Made by a program: the position numbers and the translations under genes. From an uncultured Prevotellaceae bacterium (lineage in GTDB: Bacteria; Bacteroidota; Bacteroidia; Bacteroidales; Muribaculaceae): a stretch of DNA of 64,000 nt. A model generated the notes under the pieces. The model saw nothing but the letters and a program-made list of their open reading frames with translations. It was not told the origin of the DNA and searched no databases. Positions 52,113 to 59,527 of the stretch are shown piece by piece; positions within the stretch are counted from its first letter, which is position 1; every line of letters starts with the position of its first letter. The DNA is taken from contig ONJX01000007.1 of NCBI GenBank assembly GCA_900318255.1, positions 1 to 64,000 on the forward strand. Reading direction: 5' to 3'.

Positions 52113-52820
52113 ATGACGATTAAAGACCTCCTCACCAGTGCCGCCGGCGTGCTCATGCCACGCACCTGCTCGGTGTGCGGCAAGCCGCTAGAGCTCGACG
52201 AGAAATTCCTGTGCCGCCGCTGCCTGATGGACATCCCGCGCACTCACTACGAGGACATAGCGTTCAACGCCTTCGACCAGCTCATGGCGGGCAAGGTGCC
52301 CGTGGAGCGCTGCGCCAGCTATTTCTTCTACCACAAGAGCGACCCCTACGCATCCATTCTCCACGACATCAAGTACCGCAACATGCCCACCCTGGGGCGA
52401 TGGCTCACCGAGCGCGCCACGCGCCAGATGCTCCCCAGCCACTTCTTCGACGACATCGACGCCATAGTCCCCGTGCCGCTGCACTACACCAAGCTCGCCA
52501 GCCGCGGCTACAACCAGAGTCAATTCCTGGCACAAGGAATATCTCGCGCCATAGGCAAACCGGTGGTGAAAGCCCTCAAAGCCGTGCACGAGCACTCCAC
52601 CCAGACCCACAAAGACGCCGCCGAGCGCATGCTCAACACCCAGGGCATGTATGCCGCCAGCCGCCGCCACTGCCGCGGACTCGACGGCAAGCACCTGCTC
52701 ATCGTAGATGACGTGGTCACCACCGGCTCCACCCTGCTAGCCTGCGCCACAGCACTAAAGGCCGCCCTCCCCACCGCACGCCTCTCCCTCTTCACCCTCG
52801 CCGCCGCCCAACTCGAATAG
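52113..52820 (+). CDS. comF: ComF-family phosphoribosyltransferase-like protein
   Basis: The 235-residue protein has an N-terminal zinc ribbon (Cys19, Cys22, Cys34, Cys37). The PRTase domain has VPVPLHYTKLASRGYNQSQFLA and the PRPP loop LLIVDDVVTTGSTLL near 194-208. ComF proteins act in DNA uptake in competent bacteria; in Bacteroidetes the role is less clear. The ATG at 52113 is used; the frame opens at 52065 but that part lies in an AT-rich spacer with AATTCG words. Confidence 0.85.
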   Translation: MTIKDLLTSAAGVLMPRTCSVCGKPLELDEKFLCRRCLMDIPRTHYEDIAFNAFDQLMAGKVPVERCASYFFYHKSDPYASILHDIKYRNMPTLGRWLTERATRQMLPSHFFDDIDAIVPVPLHYTKLASRGYNQSQFLAQGISRAIGKPVVKALKAVHEHSTQTHKDAAERMLNTQGMYAASRRHCRGLDGKHLLIVDDVVTTGSTLLACATALKAALPTARLSLFTLAAAQLE

Positions 52821-53329
52821 CAAGTAAATTCAAGTTTCTAAAGTTCTAAAACTTTAGAAACTTGAGGATTAGGGATTAATGATTAGGGATTAAGGATGAA
52901 ATTTCTTTGAAATTTTATGGGTTACAGCTTTTTTGTTCACTAATCACTAATCGCCAATCAGTACTCACAAATGTCAGTGAGCAAGTTAACAACTTGTGAA
53001 ACTTAAGTAGCAAAAAACATAGCCCCGACCCATCCGCCCTGTCCGACCCGTCCCACCCGTCCCACCTGTCCCACCTGTCCGACAAGTCCGACAAGTCCGA
53101 CACGTCCGACATGAGGCGCATTTCAGCCGAAGGCTGACCACTGAGTAGCCCCCTTTGGCACTTGTGCAGCGAGCAGTAGCGAGCGCAACAAGTGTCAAGG
53201 GGGGTATTTGACAACTACACACTTGTCGCCTGCGGCGACCCCCGCTGTTTTATCAATCAATAATTATTATTTCTACCTCTTTTTTCTCAAAAAAATCATC
53301 ACTTTCTTGTAAAATCCATAAAACATCAT
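52821..53329. other. repeat-filled spacer upstream of the RiPP locus
   Basis: GATTAGGGATTAA words occupy 52863-52896. Eight 9-bp units of the type AAGTCCGAC/CTGTCCCAC occupy 53039-53110. A TCAGCC-GAA-GGCTGA hairpin is at about 53123-53137. A 55-bp imperfect hairpin spans 53149-53203 (CCCCCTT with AAGGGGG, ACTTGT with ACAAGT). GTCGCC-TGC-GGCGAC follows at about 53226-53240. No convincing gene is present. Confidence 0.6.
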
Positions 53330-53337
53330 TATCTTTG
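53306..53337 (+). promoter_or_regulatory. promoter of the RiPP leader RNA
   Basis: CTTG (53306-53309) and TATCTTTG (53330-53337) are 20 nt apart. It is the only recognisable promoter before the first precursor gene. Confidence 0.65.
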
Positions 53338-53341
53338 CAAC

Positions 53342-53689
53342 CGATCAGTTAGCCCAATAGAGGGCGGCGGGTCGAGGAAAGGCTTGATGATATATTAATA
53401 ATAAGGTGTAACTCAAGCTTCCTGAACATTTTGGTAAAGGACGTTTACTAACGGCGTTATCTTCTACTGTCAAACTTCGCAACTTTGATTTCTACCCTGA
53501 AGATGCGGCAACAAAGTAGGCGTCCACGTTGGGTGAATAATTTGCACCTGTGCCGGCACGTGAGTGCCGGCATGACCAGAGCATTTATTCAATACTGACG
53601 TGGGCTAACTGCGTTGCTTATCCAGGGTGAAGGCAATGCGAAGGCCTGACAGTGGGATGAGCACAAGTACAGATTCCCACGTCTTTTTT
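53342..53689 (+). ncRNA. 350-nt structured leader with competing pairings and a terminator
   Basis: The segment GACGTGGG (53597-53604) can pair downstream with CCCACGTC (53676-53683), which is followed by six Ts, making a terminator. It can instead pair with CCACGT (53524-53529) upstream, closing a long stem that also holds TGAATAA/TTATTCA and GCCGGCAC-GTGA-GTGCCGGC. The two states exclude each other. GCGTTGC/GCAATGC forms a further stem inside the terminator loop, and GGACG/CGTCC closes an upstream domain. The first precursor starts 58 nt after the T-tract with no other promoter in sight. It could be an attenuating leader or a free small RNA. Confidence 0.6.
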
Positions 53690-53747
53690 ATTTATGCACG
53701 CCTTAAATCCGAGGAATCTAAAAAGGCAATGAAAATTTAACGTTAAA

Positions 53748-54038
53748 ATGGAAAACAAAAAGAAAAAAGAAGAACTCCAATCGCGAAGGCAGTTCTTCAA
53801 GAACGCCGCCAAAGGCGCGCTCCCAATTCTCGGTGCCATCGCACTGGCTCAAGTTCCGTTTATCTCAAATGCCCATGAGGCAAGCCCTATGACAGGATGC
53901 TCGCCAACATGCCAAGGAGGATGTAGAACATTGTGCCAAGAAGGATGTTCGCACGATTGTACCGGCAGTTGCAAAACAAGTTGTTATACTCATTGTAACA
54001 CTACTTGTAAAGGGTCTGCCACTACTTATTGGAGATAA
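53748..54038 (+). CDS. CXXX-repeat RiPP precursor peptide with twin-arginine leader (1)
   Basis: The 96-residue peptide has ten cysteines at positions 51, 55, 59 and so on to 87, exactly every fourth residue (CSPTCQGGCRTLC...). The leader ELQSRRQFFKNAAKGALP holds SRRQFFK (residues 12-18), a near-perfect Tat consensus, followed by a hydrophobic stretch and a likely cleavage region near ISNAHEA. The periodic Cys core matches the CXXX-repeat target family of radical SAM peptide systems known in Bacteroides. It heads the cluster behind the structured leader RNA. Confidence 0.88.
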   Translation: MENKKKKEELQSRRQFFKNAAKGALPILGAIALAQVPFISNAHEASPMTGCSPTCQGGCRTLCQEGCSHDCTGSCKTSCYTHCNTTCKGSATTYWR

Positions 54039-54053
54039 AAAATACCTTTTCAT

Positions 54054-54935
54054 ATGAGAGTTTTTTATCAAAATGCATTCATTTTGATTGCATTAGTGCT
54101 TTTATTACCTATTAAAGCACATGCTGAAAGAGAAGTAATAAACTACCTGTCAGCTGGTCCAAATATTTGTACTCCTGTTACTGTGAAATGTAACAAGGGG
54201 ACATTTCAAGTGTATTATGATGAAACTATAGTTTATGGAAATCTCATGTACATAGAAGCATGGGATTGTCAAGGTCGAAAGATAATTGACACCGAAGCTG
54301 ATAGTTACACTCAAAACTCTGAAGGTCCATACAAGAGATGGTTTAAATTCTCAACATTATATCCTGAAACAACTTCATCAAGCGATAATTATAATAGACA
54401 CTCATCTAGTTCTTCAAACCCAGTTACTAATGTTCTGTCAAGACATACAGATGATATAGCAAGAACTGGTGCCGATGCCTTGACCTATGTCTTTGAAAAT
54501 CACGTCAAAGAGTGGTCAGAATGGAAAAAACGCCTTGACGTTATAGTCTCATATGATTCTGGAATAGGTGGTACTGCATTAGGATTGCAGTACCGCACGC
54601 CAATAGTATTTGGTGTGATTGCTAGAGCTGGGTATAATTTCAAGTATAATAAGTATTCAGGTGATGACAAAATTATTCATTGGAGCGCAGGTATTCAATT
54701 TTGGATTAAGAATTGGAATATCTTTGAGATGGGTGTTGGAAACTACTATTTTAAGCATACAGAGACAACAAACATTGGGATATATATGACAACTAACTAT
54801 ACTCAACAGATTTATAGAGGACTTGGAATAAATGCTGGATTAGGATTTTCTATTAGAGGAAAAGACCCAGAGAATCACATTCACCCAATATTCATTTGGC
54901 ATGCAGGTCTTGTCTGGAGATTTTGTTTAGATTAA
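54054..54935 (+). CDS. putative outer-membrane/periplasmic beta-rich protein inside the RiPP cluster
   Basis: The 293-residue product has a signal peptide (MRVFYQNAFILIALVLLLPIKAHA). Its N-domain (about 30-100) has GTFQVYYDETIVYGNLMYIEAW and two cysteines. A Ser-rich linker follows (about 112-130), then a C-terminal barrel-like half with strands such as GVIARAGYNFKYNK and FWIKNWNIFEMGVGNYYF, ending VWRFCLD. I do not recognise the family. It starts 15 nt after the first precursor stop, so it is cotranscribed. It could be an outer-membrane exit route, a surface partner of the peptide, or unrelated. AT-rich, unlike the maturase genes. Confidence 0.65.
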   Translation: MRVFYQNAFILIALVLLLPIKAHAEREVINYLSAGPNICTPVTVKCNKGTFQVYYDETIVYGNLMYIEAWDCQGRKIIDTEADSYTQNSEGPYKRWFKFSTLYPETTSSSDNYNRHSSSSSNPVTNVLSRHTDDIARTGADALTYVFENHVKEWSEWKKRLDVIVSYDSGIGGTALGLQYRTPIVFGVIARAGYNFKYNKYSGDDKIIHWSAGIQFWIKNWNIFEMGVGNYYFKHTETTNIGIYMTTNYTQQIYRGLGINAGLGFSIRGKDPENHIHPIFIWHAGLVWRFCLD

Positions 54936-55105
54936 AGCAAAAGAAAGAAACAATATGATAACACGCAATTATTCTTCTCCTTGCCACAAAAGCATTATTA
55001 CAATTTTTTATGAAGGAGAAAAGGTATAAGATTATTTTATAAAGAATAAATAGGGGAAGCCGAAAACCTTTTAAAGAGTAGGCACAATTAATAACAATAA
55101 AAAAT

Positions 55106-55417
55106 ATGGAGAAAAACAAAAAGAAAGACGAACTGCAATCAAGAAGACAGTTCTTCAAGAAAGCCGCCAAAGGCGCATTACCAATCCTCGGTGCTATCGC
55201 ACTGACAAATGCTCCTTTTTTGATCAATGCACATGAATTAGAGTCAACCAATAGTTGTAATAATGGTTGCTCATATATGTGTCAAAGTTATTGTTCGCGT
55301 AGTTGCACGGGCAGTTGCAAAGGCAGTTGCGAGGGAAGGTGTAATGTTAACTGCTCCAATTCTTGTGCTCGTGGGTGTCAATACACATGTAATGGCTATA
55401 GCTCACATAATCGTTAA
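55106..55417 (+). CDS. CXXX-repeat RiPP precursor peptide with twin-arginine leader (2)
   Basis: The 103-residue peptide has a leader almost identical to the first precursor (QSRRQFFKKAAKGALPILGA), but its core has diverged: twelve cysteines at 51, 55 and so on to 95, every fourth residue (CNNGCSYMCQSYCSRSC...). Core residues between cysteines are Gly, Ser, Asn and Arg-rich. A conserved leader with a variable core and a fixed Cys register at residue 51 is the classic RiPP signature. A strong terminator follows it, so the maturase genes may be expressed separately. Confidence 0.88.
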   Translation: MEKNKKKDELQSRRQFFKKAAKGALPILGAIALTNAPFLINAHELESTNSCNNGCSYMCQSYCSRSCTGSCKGSCEGRCNVNCSNSCARGCQYTCNGYSSHNR

Positions 55418-55421
55418 TGCG

Positions 55422-55462
55422 TTTCACAACCTTATTTTGTCAGACAAAATAAGGTTGTGAAA
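55422..55462. terminator. strong terminator after the second precursor
   Basis: TTTCACAACCTTATTTTGTC (55422-55441) pairs completely with the segment at 55443-55462 around a one-base loop and is followed by As, so it is strongest for minus-strand transcripts but still a block for plus-strand ones. Confidence 0.65.
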
Positions 55463-55476
55463 AAATATTAAGTGTT

Positions 55477-55515
55477 GAGTCCACTCCAAAAACAGCCATT
55501 ATTTTAAGTGGACTC
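55477..55515. promoter_or_regulatory. GAGTCCACT/AGTGGACTC inverted repeat upstream of the maturase
   Basis: GAGTCCACT (55477-55485) and AGTGGACTC (55507-55515) are exact complements 21 nt apart. The second ends 30 nt before the GTG start of the radical SAM gene. The centres are 30 bp apart, nearly three helical turns, as for a dimeric regulator. No TAnnTTTG box was seen nearby. Confidence 0.5.
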
Positions 55516-55545
55516 TATTAAGTAGAATACAATTAATTATTATCT

Positions 55546-56778
55546 GTGGAAAAAGTTAAAGAAAGTAGCCAAGCATGGCAATCGGGCGTGGCTAAGAACA
55601 TCACGTTTATTGTCACGAAGGATTGCCAGCTGGCTTGTAAGTACTGTTACCTTGTGGGGAAGAATGAGAAGGAGCAGATGTCGTGGGAGACTGCGAAGGC
55701 TGCTATCAACTATATTCTGAGCCACGAGGATGACTTTCGTGAGGAGAGCGTGATCTGGGACTTCATTGGCGGTGAGCCGTTTATGGAGATTGACTTGATT
55801 GACAAGATATGCGACTACCTCAAGACCGAGATGTTCCGCCTGGGCCATCACTGGTTCAACAGCTACCGCTTCTCGTTCTCGACCAACGGCATCAACTACC
55901 ACACTCCCAAGGTGCAGGAGTTCATCAAGAAGAACCACACGCACCTGAGCGTAGGCATCACCATCGACGGCACCGAGCGCAAGCATGACCTTAACCGCAT
56001 CTACAAGCAGAGCAACCCCGACGGCAGCGAGCACGGCTCCTACCAGGACGTGGTGCGCAACATCCCTCTGTGGCTGGAGCAGTTCCCAGGTGCATCAACC
56101 AAGGTGACCATCAGTAGTGCCGACATCCCGTTCATCAAGGAGAGCGTGCTGCACCTCTACTCGCTGGGCATCCATGAGGTGAACATCAACTGTGTGTTTG
56201 AGGACGTGTGGCAAGAGGGTGACGACCGCCTCTTTGAGGACCAGCTCATGCAGCTTGCCGATGCCATCATCGACGGTGGCTACTACACCGACTATGCCTG
56301 CTCATTCTTCAGCGAGAACATAGGCAAGCCGCTCGACCCTGTGCTTGAGAACCAGAACTGGTGCGGTGCGGGCAAGATGCTTGCCGTTGACGCTGCCGGA
56401 ATGTTCTATCCCTGCACCCGCTTTGCTGGCTACTCACTACGTGAGAAGAAACCAATCATCATTGGCAATGTGCGCGACGGCATAGATAAAAACAAGCTGC
56501 GCCCGTTCCTCACGCTCGACCGCACTACTCAAAGTCCTCAAAAATGCTTGGACTGCGAGGTGGCAAGCGGCTGCGCCTGGTGCCAAGGCGAGAACTACGA
56601 CGCCGCCGCAACGAGCACCATCTACCAGCGTGCCACCGCCATCTGCCTGATGCACAAGGCCCGCGTGAGAGCCAACAACTACTACTGGAACCGCCTCTAC
56701 CGAAAGCTCGAACTTGAAGGCCAACGCGAGGAATTTGAGAAGAACAAACCATCGGAAGTGTCAAGTGTTAATTGTTAA
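55546..56778 (+). CDS. radical SAM peptide maturase of the CXXX-repeat system
   Basis: The 410-residue enzyme has the [4Fe-4S]-SAM motif CQLACKYC (Cys27, Cys31, Cys34), the GGEPFME motif, and a SPASM/twitch-like C-domain with Cys273 (NWCGAGKM), a Cys in FYPC, and CLDCEVASGCAWC (334-346). Such enzymes install radical cross-links in precursor peptides; here the target is surely one or both CXXX peptides. The start is GTG at 55546: the first in-frame ATG lies after the essential cysteines. Codon use is GC-rich, unlike the AT-rich precursor cores. Confidence 0.88.
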   Translation: MEKVKESSQAWQSGVAKNITFIVTKDCQLACKYCYLVGKNEKEQMSWETAKAAINYILSHEDDFREESVIWDFIGGEPFMEIDLIDKICDYLKTEMFRLGHHWFNSYRFSFSTNGINYHTPKVQEFIKKNHTHLSVGITIDGTERKHDLNRIYKQSNPDGSEHGSYQDVVRNIPLWLEQFPGASTKVTISSADIPFIKESVLHLYSLGIHEVNINCVFEDVWQEGDDRLFEDQLMQLADAIIDGGYYTDYACSFFSENIGKPLDPVLENQNWCGAGKMLAVDAAGMFYPCTRFAGYSLREKKPIIIGNVRDGIDKNKLRPFLTLDRTTQSPQKCLDCEVASGCAWCQGENYDAAATSTIYQRATAICLMHKARVRANNYYWNRLYRKLELEGQREEFEKNKPSEVSSVNC

Positions 56779-56785
56779 ATGTTAT

Positions 56786-56852
56786 GTAGGGACAAGGCGT
56801 GCCTTGTCCGTGAAACGCGCAATGTAGGGACAAGGCGTGCCTTGTCCGTGAA
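56786..56852. repeat. two copies of a 29-bp palindromic REP-like element
   Basis: Copies at 56786-56814 and 56824-56852 both contain GGACAAGGCGTGCCTTGTCC, a perfect 20-bp inverted repeat, with GTAG before it and GTGAA after. A third identical copy is at 20321-20349. They sit between the two maturase genes and could form hairpins in the mRNA. Confidence 0.85.
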
Positions 56853-56892
56853 GCACAACGCAAGCAACTTCAAAAACAAAAAAACGTGAACT

Positions 56893-57837
56893 ATGCTACA
56901 ATATTTAGTAATTCTGCTCGATGACACCAGCACAAGCTTCTGTCATTACAGTGTGAACAAGAAAGAGCGCAATCTCATCTCGCTCGACCACCTTCGCAAG
57001 GGCATACGCTTTGGCATGGTGGAGAACCTGATGATCCAGTTTGTCTATCCCGACTATCCTCTGCCACAGGAATATCTCGACGTAATTGACACCATCGACC
57101 ACAGCAACATCAAGCCAATGGCCGCTCTCGACAATGACACCGATATTGTGGTGATTGACGACTGGGAATGCGATGCCACCAAGCTTAAAGATTCAGTTTT
57201 AGTGCTACGCACCAATTGGAAGCAGTTCTATGAGAACCATAGTAAGCTCAAAGGCCTGCTTAACGTGGTGCAACGCCTAAACGTAGTCATCACTGATTTG
57301 GAGCGGATGAATGACTGCGACCGTGAGAACTACAAGGCTGTGCTTGAAGCTATGTGCAAAGACATTGAAGCACTATATGTTGATGGCAAGTCGCCACAGT
57401 TCAACCTGCTCACCGACCGCATGATGCTCACAGCGATGAACAACTGCAACGCCGGCGACACCACCATCACGCTTGCTCCTAACGGCAAGTTCTACACATG
57501 CCCGGCGTTCTACTATGAAGATGAGAGCGACACCGTGGGCGACCTTGACAGCGGCCTTGACATCAAGAACAAGCAGCTCTACAAGCTCAATTATGCCCCT
57601 ATATGTCGCAAATGCGATGCATGGCAATGCCACCGCTGCACCTGGCTCAACCGCAAGACCACCCTCGAGGTCAACACCCCAAGCCATGAGCAATGCGTAG
57701 CGGCCCACCTTGAGCGTAACGCCTCGCGCGAGCTCATGCTCTCGCTGCGCAGCAAGGGCACATTCCTGCCCGACAAGGAAGAAATCAAAGAATTAACCTA
57801 TCTCGACCCATTCGAGATAGCGACACGATGGAAATAG
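56893..57837 (+). CDS. CXXX-repeat peptide maturase (SPASM-like, no radical SAM core motif)
   Basis: The 314-residue protein has no CxxxCxxC near its N-terminus but has a C-terminal Cys cluster like a SPASM domain: LAPNGKFYTCPAFYYEDE, then CRKCDAWQCHRCTWLN and a late SHEQC. It matches my recollection of the CXXX-repeat peptide maturase family that always accompanies the radical SAM enzyme. It may be a partner that holds auxiliary Fe-S clusters or presents the substrate; the mechanism is inferred. It lies between the radical SAM gene and the small modification protein. Confidence 0.82.
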   Translation: MLQYLVILLDDTSTSFCHYSVNKKERNLISLDHLRKGIRFGMVENLMIQFVYPDYPLPQEYLDVIDTIDHSNIKPMAALDNDTDIVVIDDWECDATKLKDSVLVLRTNWKQFYENHSKLKGLLNVVQRLNVVITDLERMNDCDRENYKAVLEAMCKDIEALYVDGKSPQFNLLTDRMMLTAMNNCNAGDTTITLAPNGKFYTCPAFYYEDESDTVGDLDSGLDIKNKQLYKLNYAPICRKCDAWQCHRCTWLNRKTTLEVNTPSHEQCVAAHLERNASRELMLSLRSKGTFLPDKEEIKELTYLDPFEIATRWK

Positions 57838-57943
57838 TTAATTCAATGCACAATTCATAATGCTTAATCACCGCTGCTTCTGATAAACGAAATCCGTTCC
57901 ACTTTCCACTTTCCACCAACAAACCATAAACGATAAACGAAAC

Positions 57944-58219
57944 ATGACACGCAAATTAGTAGGTCAGGTAACACCTGAGGAGAAAAACGAGATTCTAGCG
58001 CTCTTTGAGCGCCGCAATGGCCTTAACGAGCTGGCAAAAGTGCTCACCGCCGACAATGCCGAGCTTTATGAGAAGCTTGTAAAAGACATGGGCGAGACCG
58101 GCACCAAGTTCCAAGGCTGGTGGGACACCATGGCGCAAAAGTACAACTGGGAAAGCTCACCCAACGGCAACTGGGAAATCAACTTCGACACCTGCGAGAT
58201 ATTCCTCAACGCCGAGTGA
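57944..58219 (+). CDS. CXXX-repeat peptide modification system small protein
   Basis: The 91-residue acidic-to-neutral cytoplasmic protein begins MTRKLVGQVTPEEKNEILAL and contains KFQGWWDTMAQKYNW. It fits the small associated protein that travels with CXXX-repeat maturases in Bacteroides. It could act as the leader-binding (RRE-like) partner, but this is speculation. It is followed 58 nt later by tatA. The spacer before it holds AAACCATAAACGATAAAC words. Confidence 0.75.
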   Translation: MTRKLVGQVTPEEKNEILALFERRNGLNELAKVLTADNAELYEKLVKDMGETGTKFQGWWDTMAQKYNWESSPNGNWEINFDTCEIFLNAE

Positions 58220-58277
58220 CAATAGTCAGAGTATTACAAGACAAGTCTCGTAACTTAACACTTTAAACTTAACTCTT

Positions 58278-58514
58278 ATGACTTTATTAATGATAGGCAC
58301 CACCGAGCTGCTGCTGGTCGCAGGACTGGCCCTGCTGCTCTTCGGTGGCAAGAAACTGCCCGAGATGATGAAGGGCATGGGGCAAGGTGTGAAAAGCTTC
58401 AAAGAGGGACTGAACTCTCCAAGCGAGGAGCCTCAAAAGGAGGAGGAGAAGCCTACCGATGAGGCACAACCCGAGCAGCCTGCCCAGGCACAGGATAGCG
58501 CCCAGCAACAATGA
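58278..58514 (+). CDS. tatA: Sec-independent translocase protein TatA
   Basis: The 78-residue product has one N-terminal membrane helix (about 4-21), the FGGKKLPE hinge (22-29), an amphipathic helix (MMKGMGQGVKSFKEGL) and a Glu/Pro/Gln-rich tail. TatA forms the pore that moves folded proteins across the inner membrane. Its end overlaps tatC by 4 nt (ATGA), so the two are coupled. It directly follows the RiPP genes, whose precursors carry Tat motifs. Confidence 0.93.
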   Translation: MTLLMIGTTELLLVAGLALLLFGGKKLPEMMKGMGQGVKSFKEGLNSPSEEPQKEEEKPTDEAQPEQPAQAQDSAQQQ

Positions 58515-59302
58515 GCAAGGGCGACAACGGAGGCATGATGACCTTCGGAGGGCATCTTGAGGTGTTGCGAAAGATGCTCTTCCGCATCATCGCCGTGGCT
58601 ATGGCGTTTGCGGTGGCAATCTTCTGCTTCCGCCAGACCACTTTCGACATCCTGCTTGCCCCCGGCAGCAGCAACTTTACCACTTACCGTGGCATCGAGA
58701 GCCTTTGTGCCTGGGTGGGAATAGACTTCCACTTCGAGCCCTTCAAAATCACCCTCATCAACACCGAACTCTCCAACCAGTTCATGACCCACCTCTCCAC
58801 CTCGGTCATCCTGGGGCTGCTGTGTGCCTCACCTTACATCGTGGTGGAGCTGTTTCGCTTCATCAGCCCCGCCCTCTACGACAACGAGCGACGCTACTCG
58901 GTGCTGATAACAGTAATCATCTACCTGCTCTTTATCTCAGGCGTGGTGATGAACTATTACATCCTTTTCCCCTTTGCCCTTCGGTTTCTTGGCACCTACC
59001 AGGTGGATGCGAGCGTGGTGAACCAAATCAACATCTCGTCCTACATCTCCACTTTCACATCCCTCACTTTCATGCTGGGACTAGTGTTCCAGATTCCTGT
59101 CATCTCCTTCTTCCTTGCCAAGATGGGCATACTCTCAAGCGAGACAATGGCCCATTACCGCCGCCACGCCATCATCGTGATTGCACTTGTGGCGGCGATC
59201 ATCACACCACCCGACCTGTTCACACTATGCCTTGTGGCAATTCCCATGTATGGCCTCTATGAGGTGAGCATCCTAATTGTGAGGCGAGTGCAACGGTCAT
59301 GA
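58511..59302 (+). CDS. tatC: Sec-independent translocase protein TatC
   Basis: The 263-residue protein has six membrane segments. The N-terminal FGGHLEVLRKMLFR matches the HLxELRxR signal-recognition motif of TatC, and SPALYDNERRY and the late ITPPDLFTLCLVAIPMYGLYE match the family. TatC recognises twin-arginine signals. No tatB is visible, as usual in Bacteroidetes. An inverted repeat at 59306 follows the stop. Confidence 0.94.
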   Translation: MSKGDNGGMMTFGGHLEVLRKMLFRIIAVAMAFAVAIFCFRQTTFDILLAPGSSNFTTYRGIESLCAWVGIDFHFEPFKITLINTELSNQFMTHLSTSVILGLLCASPYIVVELFRFISPALYDNERRYSVLITVIIYLLFISGVVMNYYILFPFALRFLGTYQVDASVVNQINISSYISTFTSLTFMLGLVFQIPVISFFLAKMGILSSETMAHYRRHAIIVIALVAAIITPPDLFTLCLVAIPMYGLYEVSILIVRRVQRS

Positions 59303-59305
59303 ATT

Positions 59306-59491
59306 TAGTCGGAATGTCAATAAAAAATCGACATTCCGACTAGTTTCATCATACATAACCTTTCCTGCAAAATATAGCTCTACAAACCACTGATTATCAA
59401 TTTACACCACATAGTTATCAACACACAATAATCTCACAATAAGAATTCAAACTAGTCGGAATGTGGAAAAAAAATCGACATTCCGACTAGT
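59306..59491. repeat. pair of near-identical hairpins flanking a 108-bp spacer
   Basis: TAGTCGGAATGTC (59306-59318) pairs with 59330-59342. ACTAGTCGGAATGT (59451-59464) pairs with 59478-59491. Both have an A-rich loop ending in ATC and share the right flank ACTAGTTT. They may serve as terminators for tatC and for the gene on the opposite strand, or they may be ends of a small insertion. Confidence 0.7.
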
Positions 59492-59527
59492 TTGGTGATG
59501 TTTTGCTATCAATAAGGAGAGGGCGGG

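Noticed and set aside
53342..53689. RNase P or tmRNA gene
   Set aside because: GAGGAAAG and ACAGA words are present, but the other universally conserved RNase P blocks and their spacing are not, and there is no CCA-like or tRNA-like end for tmRNA.
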